Under the pieces are notes generated by a model. The model saw nothing but the letters and a program-made list of their open reading frames with translations. It made no database searches and was not told where the DNA came from. From contig NZ_BCRP01000017.1 of assembly GCF_001552655.1 (NCBI RefSeq), positions 1-64,000 of the forward strand: a stretch of 64,000 nt of DNA, in the 5' to 3' direction. This document shows, in pieces, positions 8,091-15,622 of the stretch. The stretch is from Alicyclobacillus kakegawensis NBRC 103104 (GTDB lineage Bacteria; Bacillota; Bacilli; Alicyclobacillales; Alicyclobacillaceae). The translations under genes and the position numbers were made by a program. Each line of letters begins with the position of its first letter. Within the stretch, counting starts at the first letter, position 1.

Positions 8091-8119
8091 ATTGTTTCCT
8101 ACTCGTTTGTCCACGTCAA
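8091..8119 (-). promoter_or_regulatory. likely promoter of cdaA-cdaR
   Basis: TTGACG (8114-8119), 17-bp spacer, AACAAT (8091-8096) on the minus strand. A 7-bp hairpin (8130-8136 with 8141-8147, loop GCGG) directly after the upstream gene's stop separates the two units. Confidence 0.5.
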
Positions 8120-8150
8120 GTCACGTCTGGCATTTGGCGGCAAATGCATT

Positions 8151-8825
8151 TCAGCGGGTCTTGCTGCGGCGAGTGGTGCGGCGGGTCTGTGCGAGCGAAC
8201 GCCGGTAAGCCGCGAGGAACACGCTTGAGATAGCCGCGTGCCCCTTGTCGTTCGGGTGAATCGGGTTGTTGCGAATGCGAAAATCCCGCAGCTGCCCGCG
8301 CCGGTAGCAATCCACGAACTCGTGCTCGTTGCCATAGTAACGGCCGCGCACATCCGCCAGGATGAGGCGTTCACGCGTAGCGACGTGACCAATCACCTGG
8401 TTCAAGGTGTCGATGCACTCCTTGGCCACCAGCGAGTTGGGAAACGGATTGTACATCGTTCCAATCAGGATGGTGGAATCGGGCGAGCGAACGGTCTGCA
8501 CAATCTCGGTCAAATTATCCTGCACCTGTCCAGCCACGCGCAACAGGCGCCCATGGTTGCCGTCCAGCAGCCAGGGCATGGCTTTGAGAAAGTCGTTGCC
8601 ACCAATCAGAATGGTGACCAGCCGCGCCTCCCCCCAGATGCACTCCGGCACATCCTTCAAGGACTTGAGCAGCTGACGGGAGGTCCAACCGGGTTTGGCC
8701 CGGACAAACATGTTCACTCGCTCCTGCTTGGACAACGCGGCCTGAATGCGGTTGACGTAGCGCGCCTTTTCCGAACTGGCGCAGTATCCGTACGTGATGG
8801 AGTCTCCTAGGGCTGCATACAGCAT
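8151..8825 (-). CDS. SGNH/GDSL-family hydrolase
   Basis: A 224-aa cytoplasmic-looking esterase-fold protein with no signal peptide. Block I ALGDSITYG supplies Ser8, block II Gly lies in the KPGWTS region, and block III LIGGNDF supplies Asn77. Block V reads NPIHPNDKGH, with His190 in the catalytic position, but the residue three before it, normally the catalytic Asp (DxxHP), is Asn. Start ATG at 8825 has GGAGG seven bases upstream. It sits between spoIIM-like and cdaA among spore genes, so a role in spore coat, cortex or lipid modification is possible but unproven. The substrate is unknown. Confidence 0.88.
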   Translation of the reverse strand: MLYAALGDSITYGYCASSEKARYVNRIQAALSKQERVNMFVRAKPGWTSRQLLKSLKDVPECIWGEARLVTILIGGNDFLKAMPWLLDGNHGRLLRVAGQVQDNLTEIVQTVRSPDSTILIGTMYNPFPNSLVAKECIDTLNQVIGHVATRERLILADVRGRYYGNEHEFVDCYRRGQLRDFRIRNNPIHPNDKGHAAISSVFLAAYRRSLAQTRRTTRRSKTR

Positions 8826-8851
8826 CGGCTGTCCTCCCGGTATGTCATACT

Positions 8852-8959
8852 TCAACTGTATTTCGACCGGTTGTGCGACGTGACGGCGGCCAAGGCCGCT
8901 TGCGGAGCTTGATTGCGATCCTGTCGCGTCACCGGCGGTTCCAGCGTTAGTATGCCCAT
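8852..8959 (-). CDS. possible 35-aa ORF after the SpoIIM-family gene
   Basis: Beginning MGILTLEPPVTRQ and ending SHNRSKYS, in the same frame as the upstream SpoIIM-family gene and starting 24 bases after its TAG, with no intervening stop. No strong ribosome-binding site is visible. It could be a small independent protein, or an old C-terminal extension cut off by the TAG. Rejecting both as chance is also reasonable at this length. Confidence 0.25.
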   Translation of the reverse strand: MGILTLEPPVTRQDRNQAPQAALAAVTSHNRSKYS

Positions 8960-8983
8960 CCGCACGCGTTCGGACACCCAGGG

Positions 8984-9610
8984 CTACAAGTGCACCGTGG
9001 CGATGAGACGAGGCGTCACGGCCACCTCGATGCAGGCGGCGACAAGCAGCAGCCCCAAGATCCACGGCAATTGATGAATCACCCGCGCCCATTCGCGGCG
9101 CAGGGACAACGAATGCGATCTTGTCTGCGGTGAGACCGAGAGTCGCCGTGTCACGCTGTGCACGGCGGTAAAGCCGAGCTGAAACCCAAGCACGCCGGCC
9201 CAGACGATGGCGGTCAATTCGAACACCCCGTGCGGCAACACCGCGAACAACAGCACCTTCCACCACGGCACGTGCGCCTGAGCCACCGCCAGCGACGTCG
9301 CGTAGCCGAGCAGCACCCCGTTCAGCCACAGCATCAAGGCCGGGAACACACCCAGGAACACGCCCAGGATGATAAGCTCCAGGGCGGCCAGCGCATTGTT
9401 GAAGAAGATGGTCCAGATGGCCCCAGCCAGCGATGTCGAGGAGATCCCTTCGGCCGTCCGTTTCAATTTGTCTATCGCCGGACCCAAGGCCTCCTGAAAG
9501 TGGTGCGGCCAAACCATGCCGCTGATATACCCCACGACCAGCAACAACAGTGCCAATGCGATGAACCACGGGAACGAATTGTGGCGCCAAGACGCCTCGG
9601 ATTTCAACAT
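8984..9610 (-). CDS. stage II sporulation protein M family membrane protein
   Basis: A 208-aa protein of the SpoIIM (DUF95) family: a short basic N-terminus, then about five hydrophobic spans (14-33, 61-86, 90-112, 118-145, 178-200). The family-typical FFNNALAALELIILGVFLG and LPHGVFELTAI occur in the middle. In B. subtilis SpoIIM is part of the septal peptidoglycan-degrading complex during engulfment; this may be that protein or a paralogue used elsewhere. ATG at 9610 with GTGAGGT six bases upstream. Divergent from pdaB across 68 bp. Confidence 0.85.
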   Translation of the reverse strand: MLKSEASWRHNSFPWFIALALLLLVVGYISGMVWPHHFQEALGPAIDKLKRTAEGISSTSLAGAIWTIFFNNALAALELIILGVFLGVFPALMLWLNGVLLGYATSLAVAQAHVPWWKVLLFAVLPHGVFELTAIVWAGVLGFQLGFTAVHSVTRRLSVSPQTRSHSLSLRREWARVIHQLPWILGLLLVAACIEVAVTPRLIATVHL

Positions 9611-9638
9611 GTATGGACCTCACTTTCGACGCATACAC
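9610..9638 (+). promoter_or_regulatory. forespore-sigma-like promoter of pdaB
   Basis: TGTATG (9610-9615), 16-bp spacer, CATACAC (9632-9638). The -10 resembles the CATACTA type used by sigma-G. It lies 40 bases upstream of the pdaB start; in B. subtilis pdaB is sigma-G dependent. Confidence 0.45.
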
Positions 9639-9678
9639 TGGGCACAGACCAGAACCTGTCCACAGGAGGGAAAACAGC

Positions 9679-10410
9679 GTGCGCGACGCCAAACGATTTC
9701 TGGCCATCAGCAGTATTATCGCCCTGTTCATGGCCGTTTTGTTCGCGGCCTCGGGAGAATTCAAGGCATTTGCGGCGGAAAAGCCGAGCGCCATTTACAA
9801 AGTTGACACCAACCAGAAGGTGGTGGCGCTGACCTTCGACATTTCGTGGGGAGAGAAAGTCCCCGAACCCGTCCTGGACCTGCTGCAACGGGAGAAGGTG
9901 GACAAAGCGACCTTCTTTCTGAGCGGCCCGTGGACCCAACGGCACCCAAAGATAGCCAAACGGATCCACGACATGGGTTATGAGATTGGCAACCACGGCC
10001 ACCTCCACAAGGACTTTTCCAACTACCCGGACGGCTGGATTCGCCAGCAGGTGACACTCTCGGAAAAGGCGATTTACCAAGTCACCGGAGTCAAGACGCG
10101 GCTCATCCGCACCCCGAACGGGGATTTCAACCCGCGCGTCATCAAGTGCCTCAACAGCATGGGCTACACCGTCATCCAGTGGAACACCGATTCGTTGGAC
10201 TGGAAGAACCCGGGTGCACAGGCCATTACCCAGCGAGTGTTGACGCGGGTGGTACCGGGCGACATCATCCTGATGCACGCCAGCGATTCGTCCAAACAGA
10301 TAGTGCAGGCGCTGCCTCAGATTATATCGGGGTTGCGAGCCAAAGGCTACCAGTTCGTCACGGTATCGGAGCTGCTGGCCCAGGCCAAGGTGCAGTCGAA
10401 AGTTGAATGA
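9679..10410 (+). CDS. pdaB: PdaB-type polysaccharide deacetylase
   Basis: A 243-aa NodB-fold protein needed in B. subtilis for spore maintenance after cortex formation. An N-terminal hydrophobic signal/anchor (about 6-29) is followed by the NodB domain: TFDISWG carries the motif-1 Asp, GNHGHLH the metal-binding histidines, and RTPNGDFN is motif 3. QWNTDSLDWKNPG and ILMHASD (C-terminal His motif) complete it. The PdaB-specific TFDISWG replaces the usual TFDDG. Start GTG at 9679 was chosen for AGGAGGG eight bases upstream. Encoded opposite to its neighbours; followed by a 6-bp hairpin (10413-10433) without a T tract. Confidence 0.93.
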   Translation: MRDAKRFLAISSIIALFMAVLFAASGEFKAFAAEKPSAIYKVDTNQKVVALTFDISWGEKVPEPVLDLLQREKVDKATFFLSGPWTQRHPKIAKRIHDMGYEIGNHGHLHKDFSNYPDGWIRQQVTLSEKAIYQVTGVKTRLIRTPNGDFNPRVIKCLNSMGYTVIQWNTDSLDWKNPGAQAITQRVLTRVVPGDIILMHASDSSKQIVQALPQIISGLRAKGYQFVTVSELLAQAKVQSKVE

Positions 10411-10455
10411 TGCCCCTTGGTGCGAAGAAGGGGGGCTATGCGGCGGGATGCGGGC

Positions 10456-11118
10456 TCAGCTGGGCGTGGAAGGCCCCGCACCCGCCGCATCCACTCCAGC
10501 GCGGTCGCCCCGGCTCCGCTCCTGGGACTGGCCCAGAGTGGGTTCACGTTGAGGAACCGGCGTCAGGAGCCGGCCGAAGATCAAAATCATGTACACGTTG
10601 CAGGCCATCATCACCATCCCGGTTTGATTCACAATCGCGGCATCAGCCTGGGACTTGATGACCAGCAACCAATCGACAATCGTGAAGACGTATAGGTAGA
10701 AAACGGTCGGCAGGAAACTGCCCGGACCGGACAACCGTCGTTTCGCCCAGCCGCCGGCGAGGCTCACCGCGAGCGGCCACAGCGCCTGCGCGAGGTAGGT
10801 CCCGTAAGGAGCGGCCAAGTGTGGATGGGCGAGCACTTCCAGCCGATACCGGTACCACACCATGTCAAACACCACCAAGAGCAGGATGAGACCCTGCGCC
10901 CATCGCCACACGCGCCAAGGCAGGCTGATGCGGGCGACGAAGTTGAGTGTCAGAAACGCCCAGAATCCCATAAGGCTGGTCGTCGCCAAGAAAGCGCCTT
11001 CGGTCAGCCCGCGGTACCAAGCCACATCCACCATCCCGGCGACCGCGCTGACCAAGCCGAATACAGCTCCCACCAGCACAGTGCTGGCCACCAAAAAGGT
11101 GAGTTGATTGAGTCTCAT
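10456..11118 (-). CDS. kbaA: KinB signalling pathway activation protein
   Basis: A 220-aa membrane protein of the KbaA family, which in B. subtilis is needed for KinB to feed the Spo0A phosphorelay. Six predicted helices (about 6-28, 35-58, 67-86, 106-125, 140-160, 166-185) precede a Pro/Arg/Gly-rich cytoplasmic tail of ~30 residues that is longer than in B. subtilis. ATG at 11118 with GGAGGG eight bases before it. It lies in the conserved neighbourhood cwlD-salA-gerD-kbaA-pdaB. A weak promoter (TTGTTG 11167-11172, TATCAT 11143-11148) precedes it. Confidence 0.88.
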   Translation of the reverse strand: MRLNQLTFLVASTVLVGAVFGLVSAVAGMVDVAWYRGLTEGAFLATTSLMGFWAFLTLNFVARISLPWRVWRWAQGLILLLVVFDMVWYRYRLEVLAHPHLAAPYGTYLAQALWPLAVSLAGGWAKRRLSGPGSFLPTVFYLYVFTIVDWLLVIKSQADAAIVNQTGMVMMACNVYMILIFGRLLTPVPQREPTLGQSQERSRGDRAGVDAAGAGPSTPS

Positions 11119-11205
11119 GCGTCCGTCCCTCCGTTTGCCCCCATGATACCGCAAGCCCCAGGCATTCAACAATCAATTCCAATGATTCAATCGCCTCTGG
11201 CAAAA

Positions 11206-11235
11206 GAATAAGCGCCACCTTGCGTCGGCATACTA
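11206..11235 (+). promoter_or_regulatory. sigma-G-type promoter of gerD
   Basis: GAATAA (11206-11211), 17-bp spacer, CATACTA (11229-11235): an excellent match to the forespore sigma-G pattern (about TGAATA / CATACTA). gerD is a sigma-G gene in B. subtilis. Confidence 0.75.
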
Positions 11236-11283
11236 GCGGCGAGAAGCGGTGCGACGCCCGCGAGGCGAGGGGGTGTGTGGCCT

Positions 11284-11964
11284 ATGAAACGGAAAGCGAT
11301 GGTCGGAACACTCGCCCTGCTGGCCGCCATCGGGGCCGGGTGCGGATCGAACACGGGCGCCCAGGCGGAGGTGTCGGGAGGCGGCGGAGGCGGTCAAGAT
11401 TATGGGACGACCAAACAGATGGTGGTGGACATCCTGCACTCCAATGAAGGCCGTGAAGCCATCACTCAGGCCCTGCAGAACCCACAGACCAGACAACAGC
11501 TGGCGGTGTCCGACGCCGATATCCGACAGGCCCTGGAAAAGCAACTGGCGTCCAAACAGAATCAGTCGTTTTTGGCCCAACAGGCCAAGGACCCGAAATT
11601 TGCTGCGGCGCTCGCCCAGGCCGCTAAGCCGGAATTGGTGTCCATCAACAAGCAGCTGATGAAAGATCCGGAGTATCAAAAAGACATGCTGGTGCTGCTC
11701 AAGTCGCCCGAGTTCACCAGCCATCTGCAAAGCCTGCTGCAGACCCCGCAGTTTCGCGGGCAGATCATGAAAATCATGTCGGATGCACTGCAGACGCCGA
11801 GCTTCCGCATGCAGTTTGAGCAATCCCTGAAATCGGCCGTGGCCGACCAGATACAGCAGGCTGGAAAACAGCAGGGCGGTCAATCAGGCGGCCAAGCTGG
11901 AGGCCAGGGAAGCCAAGGAGGAGGACAAGCAGGACAAGGCGGTAGCATGGGAGGCGCGACCTAA
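11284..11964 (+). CDS. gerD: spore germination lipoprotein GerD
   Basis: Scaffold lipoprotein of the germinosome, which clusters nutrient germinant receptors in the spore inner membrane. The 226-aa product has a lipoprotein signal (MKRKAMVG...) with the lipobox IGAG|C, so Cys20 is the lipidated residue. A Gly-rich spacer follows. The helical GerD core (about 45-180) is rich in Gln/Leu with repeated LQNPQTR, LLKSPEF and LLQTPQF units. The C-terminal ~40 residues are a Gly/Gln repeat (GGQ-type). ATG at 11284 with AGGGGG ten bases upstream; an in-frame GTG at 11275 is too close to that site. Confidence 0.92.
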   Translation: MKRKAMVGTLALLAAIGAGCGSNTGAQAEVSGGGGGGQDYGTTKQMVVDILHSNEGREAITQALQNPQTRQQLAVSDADIRQALEKQLASKQNQSFLAQQAKDPKFAAALAQAAKPELVSINKQLMKDPEYQKDMLVLLKSPEFTSHLQSLLQTPQFRGQIMKIMSDALQTPSFRMQFEQSLKSAVADQIQQAGKQQGGQSGGQAGGQGSQGGGQAGQGGSMGGAT

Positions 11965-11999
11965 TCGCCCCTAGGCAGCGCGTCCTTACAGAGAGAAGA

Positions 12000-12018
12000 C
12001 CCCGCTCTCTGAGCGGGG
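12000..12018. terminator. bidirectional terminator between gerD and salA
   Basis: CCCCGCTC (12000-12007) and GAGCGGGG (12011-12018) with a TCT loop, between two convergent genes. The minus-strand side continues TCTTCTCTCT, the plus side CCTTGTG, so it is likelier to serve salA than gerD. Confidence 0.7.
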
Positions 12019-12060
12019 CCTTGTGCTGCGATGCGGCACAGCTGTTGCCGTGTGTTCGGT

Positions 12061-13146
12061 TCAGCGCGCGATGGCATTGCGCCCGCGCAGGGACAGGCGG
12101 GCCAGGATTTTTTGGGCGCACTCCATATACGCGCGCCCCTGTGGGCTATCGGGCGCAAACAACGACGACTCGCCCGGCTCCAGCGCCGCGATGGGGACCT
12201 GGGCAAGCACTTGGCTGCGCACCTCGCTGGCCACCTGCTCACCACCGCCGCGGCCAAACAGGTAGGTCCGCTCACCGCAGCCAGGGCATTCGTACCAAGC
12301 CATGTTCTCGACGATCCCGATGACCTCATGCTGCGTCCGCACGGCCATCAGACCGGCCCGCACGGCGACCGCTGCCGCGTCCGCCTGCGGCGTTGTGACC
12401 AGAATTTCCTTGCTTTTTGGCAGCAATTGATGCACGTCTAGGGCCACATCGCCGGTGCCGGGCGGCAGGTCCAGCAGCATGACCTCTATCTCGCCCCAGT
12501 GCACCTCGGCGAAGAAGTTACGCAGCATCTTCCCTAGCATCGGTCCGCGCCAGACGACCGGATTGTTGGCCGGGACGAAAAAGTCCATGGACATGATTTT
12601 TACCCCGTCCACCTCTATCGGGATGATCAGGTCGTCGATGACGGTCGGGCGCTGCCCCTGGACGCCGAAGATGCGCGGGAGACTGAAACCGTAGATATCC
12701 GCGTCGATGACCCCGACTTTCAGCCCCGCCGCCGCCAGGGCCCTGGCCACGTTGGCTGTGACAGTGGATTTTCCGACGCCCCCCTTGCCGGAGGCCACGG
12801 CGATGAACTCCACCCCGGCATCCGGTTTCAGCAAGGCCGGCATCTTCTGTTCGCCCGCCTGGGGACCGCGCAGCTTGGCGGCGAAGGCCGCCCGTTCCTC
12901 ATCGGTCATGGTGCCGAGCTTCACCTCGACACTCTCGATGCCCTCGAGCGCCAACAGCTTCTCCCGCACAGCCTGCTCGATGGTGGTTTGCAGTGGGCAT
13001 CCGCCGATGGTCAAGGCAATCTCCACACTGACATGCGATCCCTGAATGTCAATACGGCGCACCATCTCCAATTCGACGATGCTTTTATGGATTTCCGGGT
13101 CCTCGACGTCCCGGAGCGCGTCGCGTATGCTCTGTGCATCGACCAT
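12061..13146 (-). CDS. salA: Mrp/NBP35-family ATPase (SalA)
   Basis: A 361-aa P-loop ATPase. An N-terminal MIP18-like domain (about 1-85) with the conserved CPL motif in IGGCPLQ leads into the Mrp domain with the deviant Walker A GKGGVGKST (about 119-127). Switch motifs DADIYG and DLPPGTGD follow, then the C-terminal CPGCG pair that can bind an Fe-S cluster. Proteins of this family carry Fe-S clusters; in B. subtilis SalA also acts as an ATP-dependent repressor of scoC. ATG at 13146 with AAAGGGGG upstream. Its position downstream of cwlD is conserved in Bacilli. Confidence 0.93.
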   Translation of the reverse strand: MVDAQSIRDALRDVEDPEIHKSIVELEMVRRIDIQGSHVSVEIALTIGGCPLQTTIEQAVREKLLALEGIESVEVKLGTMTDEERAAFAAKLRGPQAGEQKMPALLKPDAGVEFIAVASGKGGVGKSTVTANVARALAAAGLKVGVIDADIYGFSLPRIFGVQGQRPTVIDDLIIPIEVDGVKIMSMDFFVPANNPVVWRGPMLGKMLRNFFAEVHWGEIEVMLLDLPPGTGDVALDVHQLLPKSKEILVTTPQADAAAVAVRAGLMAVRTQHEVIGIVENMAWYECPGCGERTYLFGRGGGEQVASEVRSQVLAQVPIAALEPGESSLFAPDSPQGRAYMECAQKILARLSLRGRNAIAR

Positions 13147-13180
13147 TGGTCTACCCCCTTTATGGCAAAGGGATGTGTTC

Positions 13181-13210
13181 CCCTCTCCCTAGTGTACACC
13201 AGGGAGAGGG
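13181..13210. repeat. perfect 10-bp inverted repeat before salA
   Basis: CCCTCTCCCT (13181-13190) and AGGGAGAGGG (13201-13210) flank a loop that contains the palindrome GTGTACAC. It straddles the stop codon of the upstream gene and ends 35 bases before the salA ATG. No T tract. It could be an RNA stability or processing hairpin or an operator. Confidence 0.6.
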
Positions 13211-13644
13211 AAGGCGTCGAATTCATGCCGGATGTGCCCGTCGGCGCCCTGCCAGTAGAGCACTATTTGGAGCGGTGGGGGTTTGGGAGCGACGAACCAG
13301 GCGCAGGCCCCGGGTGGCAGCGTGTAGGGCGGTTGGGCGAGAGGATCTGTCAACTGGGGCGGGGCGGCCTGCCCACGCGCGGTGATGGCGAGAATGGGCA
13401 AGGAATCGCCAGCCAGGCTTTGCAAGCGAATGTGGCGGAGCGTTTGCTGAGACTCGTTTTGCAGGCGATAGACCGGACGGCCGCGCCAGTTCGCGTCCGT
13501 CACGTAGAGCCGGCCAACGGTCGACTGGGGCTTGCCCTGCACCGCTTCTACCGGCTGGCGGCGCCAACTGGCGAGGATCGACAGACACAGCCAGACGGCG
13601 AGCGCCAACAGGCAGGCAGCCCCCAGCATGCGCCCACGCGTCAA
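13189..13644 (-). CDS. uncharacterised single-pass membrane protein
   Basis: Not recognised. A 151-aa product with a short basic N-terminus, one hydrophobic helix (about 7-26, LGAACLLALAVWLCLSILA) and a ~125-residue Pro/Gln-rich extracytoplasmic part without cysteines after the helix. TTG at 13644 is chosen because GGGAGGG lies seven bases upstream and it begins 19 bases after the cwlD stop. An in-frame ATG at 13629 would remove only five residues. GC-rich codon use matches its neighbours, so it looks like a genuine gene. Location between cwlD and salA suggests spore-related expression. Function unknown. Confidence 0.72.
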   Translation of the reverse strand: MTRGRMLGAACLLALAVWLCLSILASWRRQPVEAVQGKPQSTVGRLYVTDANWRGRPVYRLQNESQQTLRHIRLQSLAGDSLPILAITARGQAAPPQLTDPLAQPPYTLPPGACAWFVAPKPPPLQIVLYWQGADGHIRHEFDAFPLPGVH

Positions 13645-13663
13645 CCCGTATCCCTCCCAGGCC

Positions 13664-14398
13664 TCAATCGTCAGGCGTTTCCGGCGGACTGCCTTCCCCA
13701 CCCAAGTAACGGACGACAGACAGGTACAGCGCCAACGCCACCCGCTCCTGGTAAGCCGGTGTCTGCAGTTGGCTCGCTTCGTATGGATGGGAAAGGAAGC
13801 CTACCTCGGCCAGCGCCGTAGCTCCGGGTACCCGGCGGAGGATGTACAGGGTATCGTTGGCCTTCGGATCGCGCTTGGTGGGCAGGAGTGCCTCTCGGAA
13901 CGTGTCCTGCATCACCGCAGCCAGACGCTCCCCATCCTCGTTGCCGCGGTGATACAGGGTGGTGGCCCCCGACCACTTGGACGACGGGACAGCGTCGCAG
14001 TGGATGACTAGGCACACATCCGGGTGATGACGACGGATGAACCGGACCCGTTCGCGTAGGTCTCCTTGATGCCTGCGCCGGGCCGCCCTGTCTTCGTCTG
14101 TGGCCAAGTCGGTGTCCTCCGTGCGGGTGAGGTAGACGCGGGCGCCGGCTTGCTCCAACCATGCCGCTGTGCGTTTGGCGATGGCCAGAGTAATGGTCTT
14201 TTCCCATACGCCATTGGCCGCTCGGGCACCGCCATCCGGACCTCCGTGACCTGCGTCGAGCACGATGACGCGCCCGACCAGGTTGGGTTCGGGATCAGAC
14301 GCCGCCGCAACTGGATGGGAGAATGCGGCCAACAGCGTGAAGCTGCAAGCGGCGGCCGCGCAACTCAGCCGCCAGCGGCGAGTGGCTCTCATCTTCAC
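13664..14398 (-). CDS. cwlD: germination-specific N-acetylmuramoyl-L-alanine amidase CwlD
   Basis: Removes peptide side chains during formation of cortex muramic-delta-lactam, the mark recognised by germination lytic enzymes. The 244-aa Amidase_3 protein has an N-terminal signal sequence (to about residue 32). The zinc ligands and catalytic residues are visible: His in LDAGHGG, Glu in NGVWEKT, His in VIHCDA and Glu in AEVGFLSHPYEA. GTG at 14398 with GGAGG five bases upstream; an ATG two codons in is a possible alternative. Preceded by a forespore-type promoter at 14452-14482. Confidence 0.95.
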   Translation of the reverse strand: MKMRATRRWRLSCAAAACSFTLLAAFSHPVAAASDPEPNLVGRVIVLDAGHGGPDGGARAANGVWEKTITLAIAKRTAAWLEQAGARVYLTRTEDTDLATDEDRAARRRHQGDLRERVRFIRRHHPDVCLVIHCDAVPSSKWSGATTLYHRGNEDGERLAAVMQDTFREALLPTKRDPKANDTLYILRRVPGATALAEVGFLSHPYEASQLQTPAYQERVALALYLSVVRYLGGEGSPPETPDD

Positions 14399-14451
14399 GC
14401 CGACCTCCCCCTGCGGGCGCCTCGCGCCCGGACTCAGTACTCGTCCCGTAC

Positions 14452-14482
14452 AGTGTATGCAACCTGGCCCAAGCCCAATTCA
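14452..14482 (-). promoter_or_regulatory. sporulation-sigma-type promoter of cwlD
   Basis: On the minus strand TGAATT (14477-14482), 17-bp spacer, CATACACT (14452-14459). The pattern fits sigma-G and also the sigma-E -10; B. subtilis cwlD is read by both. It overlaps the region just after the rpsI terminator. Confidence 0.65.
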
Positions 14483-14484
14483 TG

Positions 14485-14511
14485 AAAAAAGGCACCCGCT
14501 CACGGGGTGCC
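14485..14511 (-). terminator. Rho-independent terminator of rplM-rpsI
   Basis: GGCACCC (14491-14497) pairs with GGGTGCC (14505-14511), followed on the minus strand by TTTTTT (14485-14490). It closes the long run of ribosomal genes. Confidence 0.92.
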
Positions 14512-14574
14512 CTGCGCCCTGCCTGCCGGAGTGACGGCCAAGCAGGGGGGTGAATATCCAGTGTGAAAGCTGGC

Positions 14575-14967
14575 CTAGCGCTTCGAGAACTGAGGCGCGC
14601 GCCGGGCCGCCTTCAGGCCGTATTTCTTCCGTTCCTTCATGCGCGCATCGCGGGTCAGCAGCCCGGCCTTCTTCAGTGTCGGCCGCAGATCCGGATTCAC
14701 CTGCAACAAGGCGCGGGCAATGCCGTGGCGGACCGCGCCCGCCTGACCCGAAATGCCGCCGCCGTAGACGTTCACGTAGACATCGTAGCGGCCGAGTGTA
14801 TCGGTCAACAACAGCGGCTGCTTCACGATCAGCCGCAGCGTCTCCAACGGGAAGTATTCGTTCATGTCACGGTGATTGACCACAAACTTACCATCACCCG
14901 GAAGAAGACGCACGCGCGCCACCGAGTGCTTGCGCCGGCCCGTGCCGAGATACTGGACTTGTGCCAT
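14575..14967 (-). CDS. rpsI: 30S ribosomal protein S9
   Basis: 130 aa, full length. [14 protein letters not shown] at the N-terminus and the conserved basic tail ending PQFSKR, whose last residues reach the P-site tRNA in the 30S subunit. Follows rplM by 22 bases and is the last gene before the terminator. Confidence 0.98.
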   Translation of the reverse strand: MAQVQYLGTGRRKHSVARVRLLPGDGKFVVNHRDMNEYFPLETLRLIVKQPLLLTDTLGRYDVYVNVYGGGISGQAGAVRHGIARALLQVNPDLRPTLKKAGLLTRDARMKERKKYGLKAARRAPQFSKR

Positions 14968-14989
14968 AAATCAGAGTCCTCCTCCGTCG

Positions 14990-15430
14990 TTATTTGCCCG
15001 CAGGCTCCCAGGGAATGGGCTGCTGCGCCTGATGCGGGTGATCCGGTCCCACATACAGCTTCAGCTTGGTAAACTGCTTCCGGCCCAAGGAATTGTGCGG
15101 TAGCATTCCGCGCACCGCGCTCTCCAGGATGCGCTCGGGATGCGTGTGCAGCATATCGATGGCGCGGGTCTCCTTTAGCCCTCCGGGATACCCAGAGTGA
15201 CGGCGATACAACTTCTGTTGCCACTTGTCGCCGGTCAAGACAACCTTCTCCACGTTGGTGACAATCACAAAGTCACCGGTGTCCACGTGCGGCGTGAACT
15301 CCGGTTTATGTTTGCCGCGCAGAATTCGCGCGATCTCCGTAGCCAAACGCCCCACGCGCCAGCCAGTAGCGTCAATCACGTACCACTTACGCTCCACGGC
15401 GTTCGGCTTCGCCATGTACGTCGTTCGCAT
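14990..15430 (-). CDS. rplM: 50S ribosomal protein L13
   Basis: 146 aa, starting [20 protein letters not shown], the usual L13 N-terminus, and containing GDFVIVTN and the AVRGMLPHN signature. Early assembly protein of the 50S subunit. ATG at 15430 with GGGAGGG seven bases before. Has its own promoter inside the end of truA and a structured leader, so it is a separate rplM-rpsI unit. Confidence 0.98.
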   Translation of the reverse strand: MRTTYMAKPNAVERKWYVIDATGWRVGRLATEIARILRGKHKPEFTPHVDTGDFVIVTNVEKVVLTGDKWQQKLYRRHSGYPGGLKETRAIDMLHTHPERILESAVRGMLPHNSLGRKQFTKLKLYVGPDHPHQAQQPIPWEPAGK

Positions 15431-15439
15431 GCCAGTCCC

Positions 15440-15590
15440 TCCCGATTGCGTCGCAACCGCCGCGCCGCTGGACGCAGCGGATCATCTCCTCGCGCAAACC
15501 ATAACCGCGTGCCCATCGTGTGTGCGATGGTAGACAACCGATTCATCTTTCCTCACTGTAACGGGGGGCAGTGGGTAAGAGACACTAAAC
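15440..15590 (-). ncRNA. candidate L13 leader
   Basis: The ~155-nt leader between the predicted transcription start and rplM contains CCATCG/CGATGG (15513-15518 with 15525-15530) and CCGCTG/CAGCGG (15465-15470 with 15475-15480). An L13 autoregulatory leader is known upstream of rplM in Firmicutes; I see a similar position and general layout but cannot confirm its consensus by eye. Confidence 0.45.
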
Positions 15591-15593
15591 TAC

Positions 15594-15622
15594 ATTTTAT
15601 GATAATTTCGGGCGTGCGTCAA
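15594..15622 (-). promoter_or_regulatory. sigma-A promoter of rplM-rpsI
   Basis: TTGACG (15617-15622), 17-bp spacer, TAAAAT (15594-15599) on the minus strand. The -10 overlaps the truA stop codon. Confidence 0.75.

Noticed and set aside
8151-9794. 547-codon minus-strand frame spanning the SGNH and SpoIIM-family genes
   Set aside because: Only the last 224 codons encode a recognisable protein with a strong start signal; the rest is out of frame with the SpoIIM-family gene.
10413-10433. CCCCTT/AAGGGG hairpin between pdaB and kbaA as a terminator
   Set aside because: Only 6 bp and no T tract on either strand.
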